Positions 16,720-25,110 of a stretch of DNA of 64,000 nucleotides are shown one piece after another; the first letter of the stretch is position 1; the number at the start of each line of letters is the position of its first letter. Origin of the DNA: Clostridiales bacterium (GTDB lineage Bacteria > Bacillota > Clostridia > Lachnospirales > Lachnospiraceae); contig DUNO01000056.1 in NCBI GenBank assembly GCA_012839295.1, forward strand, positions 1 through 64,000. The letters are read 5' to 3'. Under the pieces are notes generated by a model that saw nothing but the letters and a program-made list of their open reading frames with translations, ran no database searches and was not told where the DNA came from. Both the position numbers and the translations under genes were made by a program.

Positions 16720-16886
16720 AAAACCCTGTTCTCTTTGCTGGCTTTGTCCTATAGACTTGCGGCCGGTTCCTTAAGGCACTGGAAGTGATCCGGAAAAGCA
16801 GCATGACCCTGCAACCCGTCAGAAATAGAATGGGCTGTTTTACAAATTTGATATGTAAAATATTAACTTTCGGATAGCTATTGAAA

Positions 16887-16909
16887 AGTTTGTGTGGTAG
16901 TGTGTGTTG
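16887..16909 (+). repeat. GTGTGGTA-TGTGTG motif, copy 1
   Basis: AGTTTGTGTGGTAGTGTGTG plus TTG, lying 20 bases before the diguanylate cyclase start. A copy with 21 of 23 identical bases occurs at 38581-38603, before the first serine recombinase. A weaker relative lies at about 9041-9058. It could be a promoter or operator element shared by genes of the element; the nature is unknown. Confidence 0.5.
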
Positions 16910-16928
16910 GGAAAGTGAGGGGTAATTA

Positions 16929-17615
16929 ATGAAGATAAATTTTTATAAACTTGCTCCTGCTGTTTTAGCAATCACAGGTTTTATCTTCAGTTTGTGCATT
17001 TACATCATTGCCAGATTTTCACCATCTGGCACAGGTTTGCTATTATGGGGGGCTCTTACACTAGGTCAAGCATTTTCAGGATTGCTGTTTGGACTGCTAG
17101 TCACAAGGCTGCATAACAATTCAAACAGTGACGCTTTAACAGGATTACAAAACAAACACTGCTTTTACAATAGGCTTGCATATGAAATGGGACGCTTAAA
17201 ACGGGTAAAAACAGCAGTATCAATTGTACTTATTGATGTGGACAACTTTAAAAGCATAAATGACATATACGGGCATATAGAAGGCGACAGGGTCTTGCTG
17301 GAACTTGCAAATATTTTTAAGGCACATGCACGGGCAAAAGATACAGTTACTGTTTGGGGCGGGGATGAATATGCAATCATCCTGCCTGATACAGACATCA
17401 ATGGGGCAGAAGCGTTTGCCGAACGTATCAGAAGTGAGGTTGAAAAGCATAACTTCCCTTATAAGGTCACTATTTCTGTCGGCATCACGTGCACTGTTAA
17501 GGAAGATGACGTGGAGAAGCTTATGGTATTAGCAGATAGGGCATTGTATAGGGCTAAAGAAACGAAGAACAAAGTGGTAAGTTTAGAAGGCCCATTATGT
17601 GCTGAATTGACATGA
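16929..17615 (+). CDS. Membrane diguanylate cyclase (GGDEF domain)
   Basis: 228 residues with a GTGAGGGG site. Two N-terminal membrane helices (about 9-30 and 36-60) are followed directly by a complete GGDEF domain (about 68-220). The signature is GGDEY, a variant found in active enzymes, and 'IVLIDVDNFKSINDIYGH' holds the metal-binding Asp. An RAKD I-site lies five residues before GGDEY, so product inhibition is likely. It makes c-di-GMP from GTP at the membrane; no sensor domain is visible. It is AT-rich compared with the T4SS genes on both sides and is inserted in their operon, so it looks like acquired cargo. Its own terminator follows. Confidence 0.93.
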   Translation: MKINFYKLAPAVLAITGFIFSLCIYIIARFSPSGTGLLLWGALTLGQAFSGLLFGLLVTRLHNNSNSDALTGLQNKHCFYNRLAYEMGRLKRVKTAVSIVLIDVDNFKSINDIYGHIEGDRVLLELANIFKAHARAKDTVTVWGGDEYAIILPDTDINGAEAFAERIRSEVEKHNFPYKVTISVGITCTVKEDDVEKLMVLADRALYRAKETKNKVVSLEGPLCAELT

Positions 17616-17666
17616 CCTTTGTTTGGGTTACTGGATAGGGAAGATCAGATAACTTTCTACTGGATG

Positions 17667-17695
17667 TCAGCCCATATATATTTGGCTGATTTTTT
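17667..17695 (+). terminator. Rho-independent terminator
   Basis: TCAGCC...GGCTGA stem with a TTTTTT tract after the diguanylate cyclase gene. The stem is moderate and AT-rich in the loop. Confidence 0.65.
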
Positions 17696-17816
17696 AATGC
17701 AAAAAATCAAAGGTTCAAGAGCAATTCATACTAACGGGATGAAAATATAAATCCAGAGTACTGTAAGAAACAGTGTTTTTATTACCAAAACCTGAAAAAA
17801 GAAAGGTGATGATTTA

Positions 17817-19640
17817 GTGACTAAAACAAAGCAAATTCATTCAGATGATGATGTCCGTATCCAGGAATTCCTCGATATGATCGCCCCCTCCATCATCAAA
17901 TTCAACACCGACCATTTCATCTGCGGCAACACCTACCGATGCGTGTGGGTACTCCGTGAATATCCCACAGCCACCGAGGAACAGGCCATCCTCCGTCATC
18001 TTGGAGAAAAAGAGGGCGTGACCTTGCATATCTATACCCGGCATGTAACACCAGTGGAGGAAAAGAAGATTATCTCAAATGCCGCCAACAAGAACCGGAT
18101 GCAGCGGAGCAACACCCAGGATCTGCAGCAGACAGTCACCGCTGAAAGCAACCTGCAGGACGTTGTCAACATCGTAGCAAAGATGCACCGGAGCAAGGAG
18201 CCTCTCCTTCATGCGGCAGTGTACATCGAACTGTCTGCCCACGACCCTGACCAGCTGAAGCTTTTGCAGACCGAGGTACTGACCGAGCTGGTGCGAAGCA
18301 AGCTCAATGTAGACAGGCTCCTGCTCCGCCAGCAGCAGGGTTTTTTATCGGTCATGCCCTCTGGCTGGAACGTGTTTTATGACCAGTTTGAACGGGTGCT
18401 GCCAGCAAGCTCGGTCGCCAATCTCTACCCCTTCAATTATTCTGGTAAGACCGACCCTAACGGCTTCTACCTGGGCAGGGACAAATTCGGCAGCAACATT
18501 CTTGTGGATTTCAACCGGAGAGCAGATGACAAGACTAACGCCAATATTTTGATTTTGGGCAACTCCGGTCAGGGCAAGAGCTATCTGTTAAAGCTCATCC
18601 TCACCAATCTGAGAGAATCCGGCATGAAGGTGATCTGCCTTGATCCGGAAATGGAGTTTGAGGATCTCACCAATAACCTGGGCGGCTGCTTCATCGACCT
18701 GATGACCGGCGAGTACATCATCAATGTTTTAGAACCAAAGACATGGGATGAAACCGGTGACCCTATAGATACGGAAGCGCCCCAGGCGTTCCGGCAGACC
18801 TCAAAGCTCAGCCAGCATATAAGCTTCTTAAAAGACTTTTTCAGGACATACAAAGATTTCGACGACAGGCAGACAGACACCATTGAGATTATGCTGGGCA
18901 AGCTTTACGACAAATGGGGCATCACCGACCGCAGTAATTTTGACCGCTTAAAACCCTCAGATTATCCTATCCTGTCCGACCTGTATGAGCTGATTGAGTC
19001 GGAATATAAGGAGTTTGATGAAAGCCGTCGCCAGCTCTATACCGCGGATACCCTGCGGGAAATCTGCCTTGGGCTCCACTCCCTGTGCAAGGGTGCGGAG
19101 TCTAAATTCTTTAACGGGCAAACCAACATCACCAGCAATGAGTTTGTGACCTTTGGCGTCAAGGGTCTTTTGCAGGCCAGCAAAAACCTGCGGAACGCCT
19201 TGCTGTTCAATGTGCTGTCATACATGAGCAATGAGCTTCTCACTACGGGCAATACCGCTGCCAGCATTGATGAATTTTACTTATTCCTCACCAATCTGAC
19301 CGCTGTGGAATATGTCCGCAACTTCATGAAACGTGTAAGGAAGAAAGACAGTGCCGTGATTCTCTCTTCGCAGAATCTGGAGGATTTTAATCTGGAGGGC
19401 ATCCGGGAGTACACCAAGCCGCTGTTCTCCATCCCTGCCCACGCTTTTCTGTTTAACGCGGGCAACATCGACAAGCGGTTCTATATGGACACCCTCCAGC
19501 TGGAGGAATCGGAATACAATCTGATCCGGTATCCTCAGCGGGGTGTTTGCCTCTACAAGTGCGGCAATGAGCGGTACAACCTCATGGTCACTGCCCCGGA
19601 GCATAAGGCGAAGCTCTTCGGAAAGGCGGGTGGGCGGTAA
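17817..19640 (+). CDS. virB4: VirB4-type conjugation ATPase
   Basis: 607 residues from a GTG with a GAAAGGTGATG site. The N-terminal domain is followed by a RecA-like motor: Walker A 'LGNSGQGKSYLLKLIL' near residue 250, 'VICLDPEMEFEDL', Walker B-like 'AASIDEFYLFL' near 485 and 'SAVILSSQNLEDF'. VirB4 energises pilus assembly and substrate transfer at the inner membrane. The sequence closely follows VirB4 of Tn1549-type ICEs, as far as I recall. It shows no truncation or missing motif. Confidence 0.95.
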   Translation: MTKTKQIHSDDDVRIQEFLDMIAPSIIKFNTDHFICGNTYRCVWVLREYPTATEEQAILRHLGEKEGVTLHIYTRHVTPVEEKKIISNAANKNRMQRSNTQDLQQTVTAESNLQDVVNIVAKMHRSKEPLLHAAVYIELSAHDPDQLKLLQTEVLTELVRSKLNVDRLLLRQQQGFLSVMPSGWNVFYDQFERVLPASSVANLYPFNYSGKTDPNGFYLGRDKFGSNILVDFNRRADDKTNANILILGNSGQGKSYLLKLILTNLRESGMKVICLDPEMEFEDLTNNLGGCFIDLMTGEYIINVLEPKTWDETGDPIDTEAPQAFRQTSKLSQHISFLKDFFRTYKDFDDRQTDTIEIMLGKLYDKWGITDRSNFDRLKPSDYPILSDLYELIESEYKEFDESRRQLYTADTLREICLGLHSLCKGAESKFFNGQTNITSNEFVTFGVKGLLQASKNLRNALLFNVLSYMSNELLTTGNTAASIDEFYLFLTNLTAVEYVRNFMKRVRKKDSAVILSSQNLEDFNLEGIREYTKPLFSIPAHAFLFNAGNIDKRFYMDTLQLEESEYNLIRYPQRGVCLYKCGNERYNLMVTAPEHKAKLFGKAGGR

Positions 19641-19658
19641 TGGAAGGAGTGAGAAAGT

Positions 19659-20711
19659 ATGGACATGAAAGAGCAGCGCTTCGGCATTGAAATCGAAATG
19701 ACAGGTCTGTCCCGCCAGAGGGCTGCACAGGTGCTGTCAGAATACTTCGGGCGGCCTGCAAGTTTTGACGGTGGGTATTACGGAGAATATTCCGTCCTGG
19801 ACAGCCAGAGCCGCCGGTGGAAGGTCATGAGCGACGGCAGCATCACTACAGAGAAAAAAGAAGGGCGACGGGTTGTTCCGGCCGACAGAACCTACAGCGT
19901 CGAGCTGGTCAGTCCCATATGCCGCTATCAGGATATCGAAACCATACAGGAGATTGTGCGTAAGCTGCGGGGGGCCGGAATGCTGGTGAACAAATCCTGC
20001 GGCATCCACATTCACCTGGACGCATCGCCCCACAATGCCAATACCCTTCGTAACATCACCAACATCATGGCCTCCAAAGAGGATATGATCTACAAGGCTA
20101 TGCAGGTGGAGGTGGCGAGGGAGCGGCAGTATTGCAAAAAGGTGGAGCAGAGCTTTTTAGAAGAACTAAACCGCAAAAAGCCCAAAACCTTAGATCAGGT
20201 CAGCCGGATCTGGTACAACGGCAATGACGGCAGGCATGAACATTATCACAATAGCCGCTACCACTGCCTCAATCTCCACAGCGTGTTCCAAAAAGGCACG
20301 ATTGAATTCAGACTTTTTAATAGCACCACCCACGCAGGCAAGATCAAGGCATATATTCAGCTGTGTCTCGCCATCTCAGCGCAGGCTCTCAACCAGCGGT
20401 GCGCAAGCCGCCAGAAAACCCGCAGCACCAATGAAAAATATACTTTCCGCACCTGGCTTTTGCGGCTGGGGCTCATCGGTGATGAATTCAAAACCGCAAG
20501 ACTTCATCTGCTGGAGCATCTGGACGGCTGTATCGCGTGGAAAGACCCGGCACAGGCTGAGCAGCAAAAGCAGCGGTTAAAGCAGAAAAAAGAAAAAGAA
20601 CTGGCCGAAGCCGCTCAATCCCAGACAGTACAGCAGGAGCAAACAATTGAAAATGAACAGGAACAGGCCGAGGAACAGGAAGAAAGCCCCGGCCTTTCTA
20701 TGTCCATGTAG
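19659..20711 (+). CDS. Amidoligase-family enzyme
   Basis: 350 residues with a GGAAGGAGTGAG site. 'QRFGIEIEMTGLSRQRAAQVL', 'WKVMSDGSI', 'VELVSPICRYQDIETIQEIV' and 'NKSCGIHIHLDAS' are the strands and metal-binding motifs of the amidoligase family, a branch of the glutamine synthetase/GCS2 fold that should form amide (peptide-like) bonds with ATP. 'LNLHSVFQKGTIEFRLFNSTTHAGKI' is the later catalytic region. The tail (310-350) is Gln/Glu-rich and ends GLSMSM. The next gene is a gamma-glutamylcyclotransferase-like protein, a known partner of this family. The substrate is unknown. Confidence 0.85.
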   Translation: MDMKEQRFGIEIEMTGLSRQRAAQVLSEYFGRPASFDGGYYGEYSVLDSQSRRWKVMSDGSITTEKKEGRRVVPADRTYSVELVSPICRYQDIETIQEIVRKLRGAGMLVNKSCGIHIHLDASPHNANTLRNITNIMASKEDMIYKAMQVEVARERQYCKKVEQSFLEELNRKKPKTLDQVSRIWYNGNDGRHEHYHNSRYHCLNLHSVFQKGTIEFRLFNSTTHAGKIKAYIQLCLAISAQALNQRCASRQKTRSTNEKYTFRTWLLRLGLIGDEFKTARLHLLEHLDGCIAWKDPAQAEQQKQRLKQKKEKELAEAAQSQTVQQEQTIENEQEQAEEQEESPGLSMSM

Positions 20712-20730
20712 CAAGGAGGAATGATCAAAA

Positions 20731-21234
20731 ATGAAATCTGAAACCCTGTATATCGCTTACGGCAGTAACCTTAATCTGCCGCAGATGGCCTTTCGCTGTC
20801 CGACGGCTAAAGTTGTCGGTACCAGCGAAATCAAGGACTATGAGCTGCTGTTCCGCGGCGGGCGGAGAAGCTCTGTTGCGACTGTGGAGCCGCTCAAAGG
20901 CTCCAGCGTTCCTGTTCTTCTGTGGAAGCTGAAGGAAAAAGATCTGCAGGCCCTCGACCGCTATGAGGGGTATCCTCATTTCTATCGCAAGGAAATACTT
21001 CCTGTGGAGTTGAAGGGAAAAACTGTTCCCGCTATGGTCTACATCATGAATGAAGGCCATCCCTTCGGTGCCCCATCGGACTATTACCTGAATACCATCT
21101 TGGAAGGCTACCGGTCGGCGGGCTTTGATACCGAAATTCTGGAGAGGGCTGTTGAAAAATCTATACACCTGGCACAGGAGCAGCAGGAACAGGGATCGGA
21201 ACAGGGGAATCTGTTCGACCTGAAATGGTGGTGA
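20731..21234 (+). CDS. Gamma-glutamylcyclotransferase-like (AIG2/GGCT fold) protein
   Basis: 167 residues with a CAAGGAGG site. 'LYIAYGSNLNLPQMAFRCPTA' is the substrate-binding YGSNL motif, and 'LDRYEGYPHFYRKEILPVEL' includes the conserved catalytic-Glu region of the fold. Such enzymes cleave gamma-glutamyl amides by cyclisation and may remove what an amidoligase adds. The two genes are 19 bases apart, so they probably act on the same product. A short Gln/Glu-rich tail follows the domain. Confidence 0.85.
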   Translation: MKSETLYIAYGSNLNLPQMAFRCPTAKVVGTSEIKDYELLFRGGRRSSVATVEPLKGSSVPVLLWKLKEKDLQALDRYEGYPHFYRKEILPVELKGKTVPAMVYIMNEGHPFGAPSDYYLNTILEGYRSAGFDTEILERAVEKSIHLAQEQQEQGSEQGNLFDLKWW

Positions 21235-21240
21235 TGCCCC

Positions 21241-22326
21241 ATGGCAGATCCCACAGCCATTACCCTGGCGGTCAAGGCCGCCATTGCTTCCGCTGCCGAC
21301 AAACGGACATGGAAGGCACTTGGGGTGGTTGTCGCCGCCATTTTTACACCTGTTATCCTCATCATCGTGATGATCTTAAGTCTCCTCTCCGGCACCGCAG
21401 ACCACAACAATACGGCGGTTCAGCTGTCCTTTCACGGAGGAGTAATCTCAGGTAACGTGCCGGAGGACTACCGCCGGAATATCGAGGATATGCGAAGCAG
21501 TTTCTCGGAACTGGACAATGCAATTGCTGAAATCACGCCGATGATCGAAGAAGGAAGTCTTGACTCCACACAAATCAAGGCCATCTTTTATTCTCTGTAT
21601 TTCGGCGCCGATTCCCTGTTGGGCATAGACTACCGGGCGTTTGCCGACTGCTTTGTCCGTTATGAAACCCATACCCGCACTGTGGACAATGGCGATGGTA
21701 CAACATCAGAGGAAGAATACACCGTGGCTGTACCGCTTAAATCACTGCCGGAAATCTATAGAAATCTTGAAACAACTCTCGGGAGGACGATCACCCATGA
21801 GGATCAGGCCAACGCCTCGGAGATATACTACCGCATTAACTATGGCGGGAGTGTTCCTACCTATGGAAAAGAATTTGATGCATGGGTAAACGGGTTGCCC
21901 CTGTCCGATGCACCCTTTATTGGTGCGGATGGCTTCTGTTCCCCCCTTGGTGAAAACTGGCGCAGCATGGTTACGTCGGAATTCGGCTATAGACTTGACC
22001 CCTTTACCGGGCAGCGTAAAGGACATTCAGGTCTGGACATAGGTGTAGCTAAAGAGACACCTATCCGTGCAGCACTTGATGGTACGGTGCGGTTTGTTCG
22101 TTACAAAACCACCGGATACGGCTATCATCTGGCCATTGATCACGGCGGCGGTTTCATCACCCTCTATGCTCACTGTTCAAAAATTCTGGTCACTGAAGGG
22201 CAGGTGGTCAAAGCAGGGGATATCATTGCCCAAGTCGGTTCCACGGGACGAAGCACCGGACCGCACCTGCACTTTGAGGTGCGGGCAAACGGTGAAATGA
22301 AAAATCCAAGAAGCTATCTGCCATAG
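21241..22326 (+). CDS. M23 peptidase, T4SS-linked wall hydrolase
   Basis: 361 residues. One N-terminal membrane helix ('GVVVAAIFTPVILIIVMILSLLSG', about 27-50) is followed by a region resembling the linker of ICE hydrolases and then an M23 domain (about 235-360). Zinc ligands are seen as 'KGHSGLDIG' (HxxxD) and 'GPHLHFEV' (HxH). It should cut peptidoglycan cross-bridges to let the conjugation channel through, replacing VirB1 in Gram-positive systems. It starts a few bases after the GGCT gene without a strong ribosome site, so coupling is likely. Confidence 0.9.
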   Translation: MADPTAITLAVKAAIASAADKRTWKALGVVVAAIFTPVILIIVMILSLLSGTADHNNTAVQLSFHGGVISGNVPEDYRRNIEDMRSSFSELDNAIAEITPMIEEGSLDSTQIKAIFYSLYFGADSLLGIDYRAFADCFVRYETHTRTVDNGDGTTSEEEYTVAVPLKSLPEIYRNLETTLGRTITHEDQANASEIYYRINYGGSVPTYGKEFDAWVNGLPLSDAPFIGADGFCSPLGENWRSMVTSEFGYRLDPFTGQRKGHSGLDIGVAKETPIRAALDGTVRFVRYKTTGYGYHLAIDHGGGFITLYAHCSKILVTEGQVVKAGDIIAQVGSTGRSTGPHLHFEVRANGEMKNPRSYLP

Positions 22327-22342
22327 AAGGAGGTATGATGTA

Positions 22343-22555
22343 ATGAGCATTCAATATAATGACCCACAAAAAATAGGAGCAGCGTACCTGGAAGAATTAG
22401 AGAAATCGCTGCTTGACTTGAGGCGCCTGCACAGGAAATGCGAGGCTCATGGCGTGATGAAATCAGCGGAAGAATTGCTTTTACAGATAGAGGAACTAGA
22501 AGAAATTGTAGAGGCTGAGCACAATATTTATGATATGGCAATGGCAAACAGATAA
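22343..22555 (+). CDS. Small helical protein (70 aa)
   Basis: Starts at an ATG with an AAGGAGGT site. All-helical, acidic, with heptad-like leucines ('YLEELEKSLLDLRRLHRKC', 'LLLQIEELEEIVEAEHNIYDM'), suggesting a short coiled coil. No family recognised. A terminator follows about 100 bases later. Confidence 0.55.
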   Translation: MSIQYNDPQKIGAAYLEELEKSLLDLRRLHRKCEAHGVMKSAEELLLQIEELEEIVEAEHNIYDMAMANR

Positions 22556-22656
22556 TCAATCATTCGGATAGGTTTTCAAACTAGTGTGAAACAGGAGTGC
22601 AAGAGCCTATCAGGTTTTACTGAGGGCATTTAATTAATTGAATAACACGGTAACGG

Positions 22657-22685
22657 AAGTCATCTCGAAAGGGATGGCTTTTTTG
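22657..22685 (+). terminator. Rho-independent terminator
   Basis: AGTCATCTC-GAAA-GGGATGGCT stem with a stable GAAA loop and six T's. It ends the T4SS/M23 run before the next operon. Confidence 0.8.
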
Positions 22686-22717
22686 TTTCACAAAAAACGA
22701 TAAGGAGGGAAAGAAAA

Positions 22718-23374
22718 ATGCTAAAAACCAAAGCCGTCTTCGAAAGAAAGACCGATGACTTTCAGCCTAGGGACTGTGTAATTGAAAAAATAATTGAGCT
22801 TGCCTCTCAGGAGTATGATGCATTTTCTAAAAACATGCTGGATGATTACGATTTTATTAAAGACAACATTGATCTCATGTACTGTGACGGAGAGGGTGTG
22901 TATCATTGCCTCTTGGTTGTAGGTCAGGACAGGAGGGATGGAATTCTCGTAGAAAGTGAGGGTAGCAGCTATGCACGCTACTCTTCATTTCTTCCAAACG
23001 CTGCTGATTTTTTAGCAGCACAGCAGGAACAAAAGCCTGCTCCGGGCTTGAAGCTTAAGGATTTAATGAGCATTTCTCTGCAGGATATTCACCTGGTCCA
23101 CATTGATGAGGAGATAGAGCTTGCAACGGTCTGTGAATTGAAATCAGATACGCTGACTTTGGAAGGCCGTGAGGAATGGGCTGATGTTTTGAACGCTGAT
23201 GTAGTGAGAATTTTTAATGGGATCTATGGCGTGCAGGTGGAGTGCAGCGGCGTTAAAGCGCAGCGTCTCTCCGATTTTTCACTCATGCTTGCGGGGCACT
23301 GCCCAGCACAGGATTATGAAAAATGGGTTGCACAGGAACCGGAAGCTCCGGAAATTCAGATGAAACAACTATAA
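22718..23374 (+). CDS. ICE accessory protein (DUF6329-like)
   Basis: 218 residues with a TAAGGAGGG site. Residues 45-90 'DYDFIKDNIDLMYCDGEGVYHCLLVVGQDRRDGILVESEGSSYARYSSFLP' form a recognisable block seen in many clostridial ICE proteins; the C-terminal part is a mixed alpha/beta domain. The protein ends EIQMKQL, a loose variant of the shared tail. The biochemical role is unknown. It starts the segregation/DNA-processing half of the element. Confidence 0.55.
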   Translation: MLKTKAVFERKTDDFQPRDCVIEKIIELASQEYDAFSKNMLDDYDFIKDNIDLMYCDGEGVYHCLLVVGQDRRDGILVESEGSSYARYSSFLPNAADFLAAQQEQKPAPGLKLKDLMSISLQDIHLVHIDEEIELATVCELKSDTLTLEGREEWADVLNADVVRIFNGIYGVQVECSGVKAQRLSDFSLMLAGHCPAQDYEKWVAQEPEAPEIQMKQL

Positions 23375-23389
23375 AAGGAGGAAAATATT

Positions 23390-23749
23390 ATGAGCACAAC
23401 TGAATTAAAAATCCCTTTCCCATCGGAGAAGCTGGATGCTCTCCGTTTTTTCATGGACAAAAAGGAACAGACCGTGGAACAAGAGTTGAAGGATTACCTC
23501 AACAAGACTTATGAGCGTGTAGTTCCAGCACAAGTCCGGGAGTATGTGGAAAGCCGCATGGAGACGGAAGCAACACAGGAACAAGCGGCGGAATCTCAGC
23601 AGACTCCTGTTCCGAGAGAGCGTCCGGCACGACAGACCCGCCGACAGCGTGAACAGGCTATGGCCGAAGTTCCTCCCGCTCCGCAGGCTCAAACCGATGC
23701 GGAGAGACCGGCTGAGGAAGAAACCCAGGGCATGACCATGAGCATGTAA
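23390..23749 (+). CDS. DUF6103-like small protein, paralogue 1
   Basis: 119 residues with an AAAAGGAGGAAA site. Residues 5-55 ('KIPFPSEKLDALRFFMDKKEQTVEQELKDYLNKTYERVVPAQVREYVESR') match the 84-residue protein at 25498 motif for motif, so the two are paralogues. The remainder is a disordered Gln/Pro/Arg-rich tail ending GMTMSM. The family occurs in ICEs next to ParM and mobilisation genes; its role is unknown, perhaps DNA or partner binding. Confidence 0.6.
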   Translation: MSTTELKIPFPSEKLDALRFFMDKKEQTVEQELKDYLNKTYERVVPAQVREYVESRMETEATQEQAAESQQTPVPRERPARQTRRQREQAMAEVPPAPQAQTDAERPAEEETQGMTMSM

Positions 23750-23776
23750 ACCCTAGAAAAGGAGGTATTGATTTCA

Positions 23777-24658
23777 ATGATTAAGCTTGGTGTGGACAAC
23801 GGAAATTACAACACCAAATCTTCGGAGGGGATGCTCTACGCCTCCGGTTATGCGGCAAGCGACAGGGAATTCATCACACCGGAGATGCAGCTCTTTTTCG
23901 AGGGTAAATATTACGCCATCGGTGAGCGACGCATGCGTTTTCAGCAGGATAAAACCAGGGAGCCGGATACCTTTCTGCTGACGCTTCCGGCTATAGCGGA
24001 AGCGATGAAGCGAGTAGGAGTCATCAATGCGGAAATTGCCCTTGGCGTTGGCCTGCCCATCGACAGCTACGGCACACAGAAGGAGGCGTTCCGGCGATAT
24101 TTTCTGCGTGACAATATTTCGTTCCTGTTTGAAGGAGTTTCCTACCGCTGCCGCATCGTGGAATGCAAGGTGTTCGCCCAGGGTCATGCGGCACTGTGCC
24201 GGTATTATCAGAAGCTAAAGGATTACCGCAGCATCACGCTGGTGGATATCGGCGGGTACACGGTGGATATCCTTACACTTCACGACTTCCGGCTAGACAG
24301 GTCGAGCTGTGCCAGCCTGCGCATGGGCACCATCACCCTGTACAGCCGGATTCAGGATACGCTCCAGCGCAGTGACATCCTCCTGTCGGATGAGCTCATC
24401 ACCGATGCCATCCGCGGGGAGATCCAGCACGCCGACAGCAAGTTGATCCAAACCATTGTGGAGCAGGCTGTGGCGGCCTACTGCAAGGAACTGTTCAATG
24501 CCCTGAGAGAGCGCGGACTGGATCTGCGGCTTCCCACGGTGTTCGGGGGCGGCGGTGCGGAGCTGCTGGAACCCAAGCTCAAAATGGGCGACCTCAATAC
24601 TGTTGCTGTACTGAACCGGTTCGCCAATGCAGACGGTTACAAGCTCCTAATGGGGTGA
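23777..24658 (+). CDS. parM: ParM/StbA-like actin-type segregation ATPase
   Basis: 293 residues from the ATG 10 bases after AAAGGAGGT; a TTG at 23768 is in frame but too close to the site. The actin-fold signatures are present: phosphate-1 'LGVDNGNYNTK' at the N terminus, phosphate-2 'LVDIGGYTVDIL' near residue 160 and adenosine-type 'VFGGGGAELL' near 260. These proteins polymerise and push plasmid copies apart, with a ParR adaptor that binds the centromere. The next gene is in the ParR position. Its presence suggests the excised element is kept as an extrachromosomal circle, at least for a time. Confidence 0.85.
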   Translation: MIKLGVDNGNYNTKSSEGMLYASGYAASDREFITPEMQLFFEGKYYAIGERRMRFQQDKTREPDTFLLTLPAIAEAMKRVGVINAEIALGVGLPIDSYGTQKEAFRRYFLRDNISFLFEGVSYRCRIVECKVFAQGHAALCRYYQKLKDYRSITLVDIGGYTVDILTLHDFRLDRSSCASLRMGTITLYSRIQDTLQRSDILLSDELITDAIRGEIQHADSKLIQTIVEQAVAAYCKELFNALRERGLDLRLPTVFGGGGAELLEPKLKMGDLNTVAVLNRFANADGYKLLMG

Positions 24659-24662
24659 GCCT

Positions 24663-24956
24663 ATGTCCGAGCGAAAACGATACTATCTCTCCTTCGATAT
24701 GGACAATCCAAGGCATCGGGAAGCAGAAGCACTGTTCGCACAGCAGGCCAGCAGGCAGCGCACCGAATATGTTGTCAACAGCATCCTGACGGCACATCAG
24801 ACGGAAAGCCTGGAGCAGATCGTCCGGCAGGCGGTCAGGGATGAACTGCGAAGTATCAAACTGCCGCAGCAAACCACGCTGCCGGTGGAAACAGACACTG
24901 ATGTTAAGCTGTCCGATCTTCCCGGCAGTCTTATACATGCGCTGGAGGAATTGTAA
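24663..24956 (+). CDS. ParR-like adaptor, C terminus displaced by insertion
   Basis: 97 residues starting 5 bases after the ParM gene. 'ERKRYYLSFDMDNPRHREAEALFAQQASRQRTEYVVNSIL' fits a ribbon-helix-helix DNA-binding N-terminal domain, as in ParR. The frame ends at TAA 24954-24956 just where about 70 bases of insertion-sequence-like DNA begin. After this, in another frame, comes a plausible former C terminus (PQTTPVHQEYSEESEETRS, then MTMSI), carrying the shared tail motif. The gene therefore seems to have lost about 25 C-terminal residues. In ParR the C terminus binds ParM, so partition may be impaired. Confidence 0.65.
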   Translation: MSERKRYYLSFDMDNPRHREAEALFAQQASRQRTEYVVNSILTAHQTESLEQIVRQAVRDELRSIKLPQQTTLPVETDTDVKLSDLPGSLIHALEEL

Positions 24957-25030
24957 CCATGTTGGCTCACTTTCCTGCCGTCCTTATACCGGATGGTTGA
25001 AAAGTACACCAACATGGCTCACTTTTCCGC
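24957..25030 (+). mobile_element. Short IS-end remnant (IS21-like)
   Basis: The block contains two direct copies of TGGCTCACTTT(T)CC (24963-24975 and 25015-25028) separated by 'GGATGGTTGAAAAGTACACC'. Repeated 'GGCTCACTTTTC' units are typical of the ends of IS21-family elements, as I recall. No transposase is present. It interrupts the ParR-like gene and looks like a scar left by deletion of most of an IS. Confidence 0.5.
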
Positions 25031-25110
25031 AAACAACACCTGTGCATCAGGAGTATTCAGAAGAATCCGAGGAAACCCGGAGCATGACAATGAGTATTTA
25101 GGAGGCGAAC

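Noticed and set aside
16720-16928. Possible riboswitch before the diguanylate cyclase
   Set aside because: Some paired GC segments are present, but none of the GEMM-I or GEMM-II conserved blocks; only the GTGTGGTA motif is repeatable.
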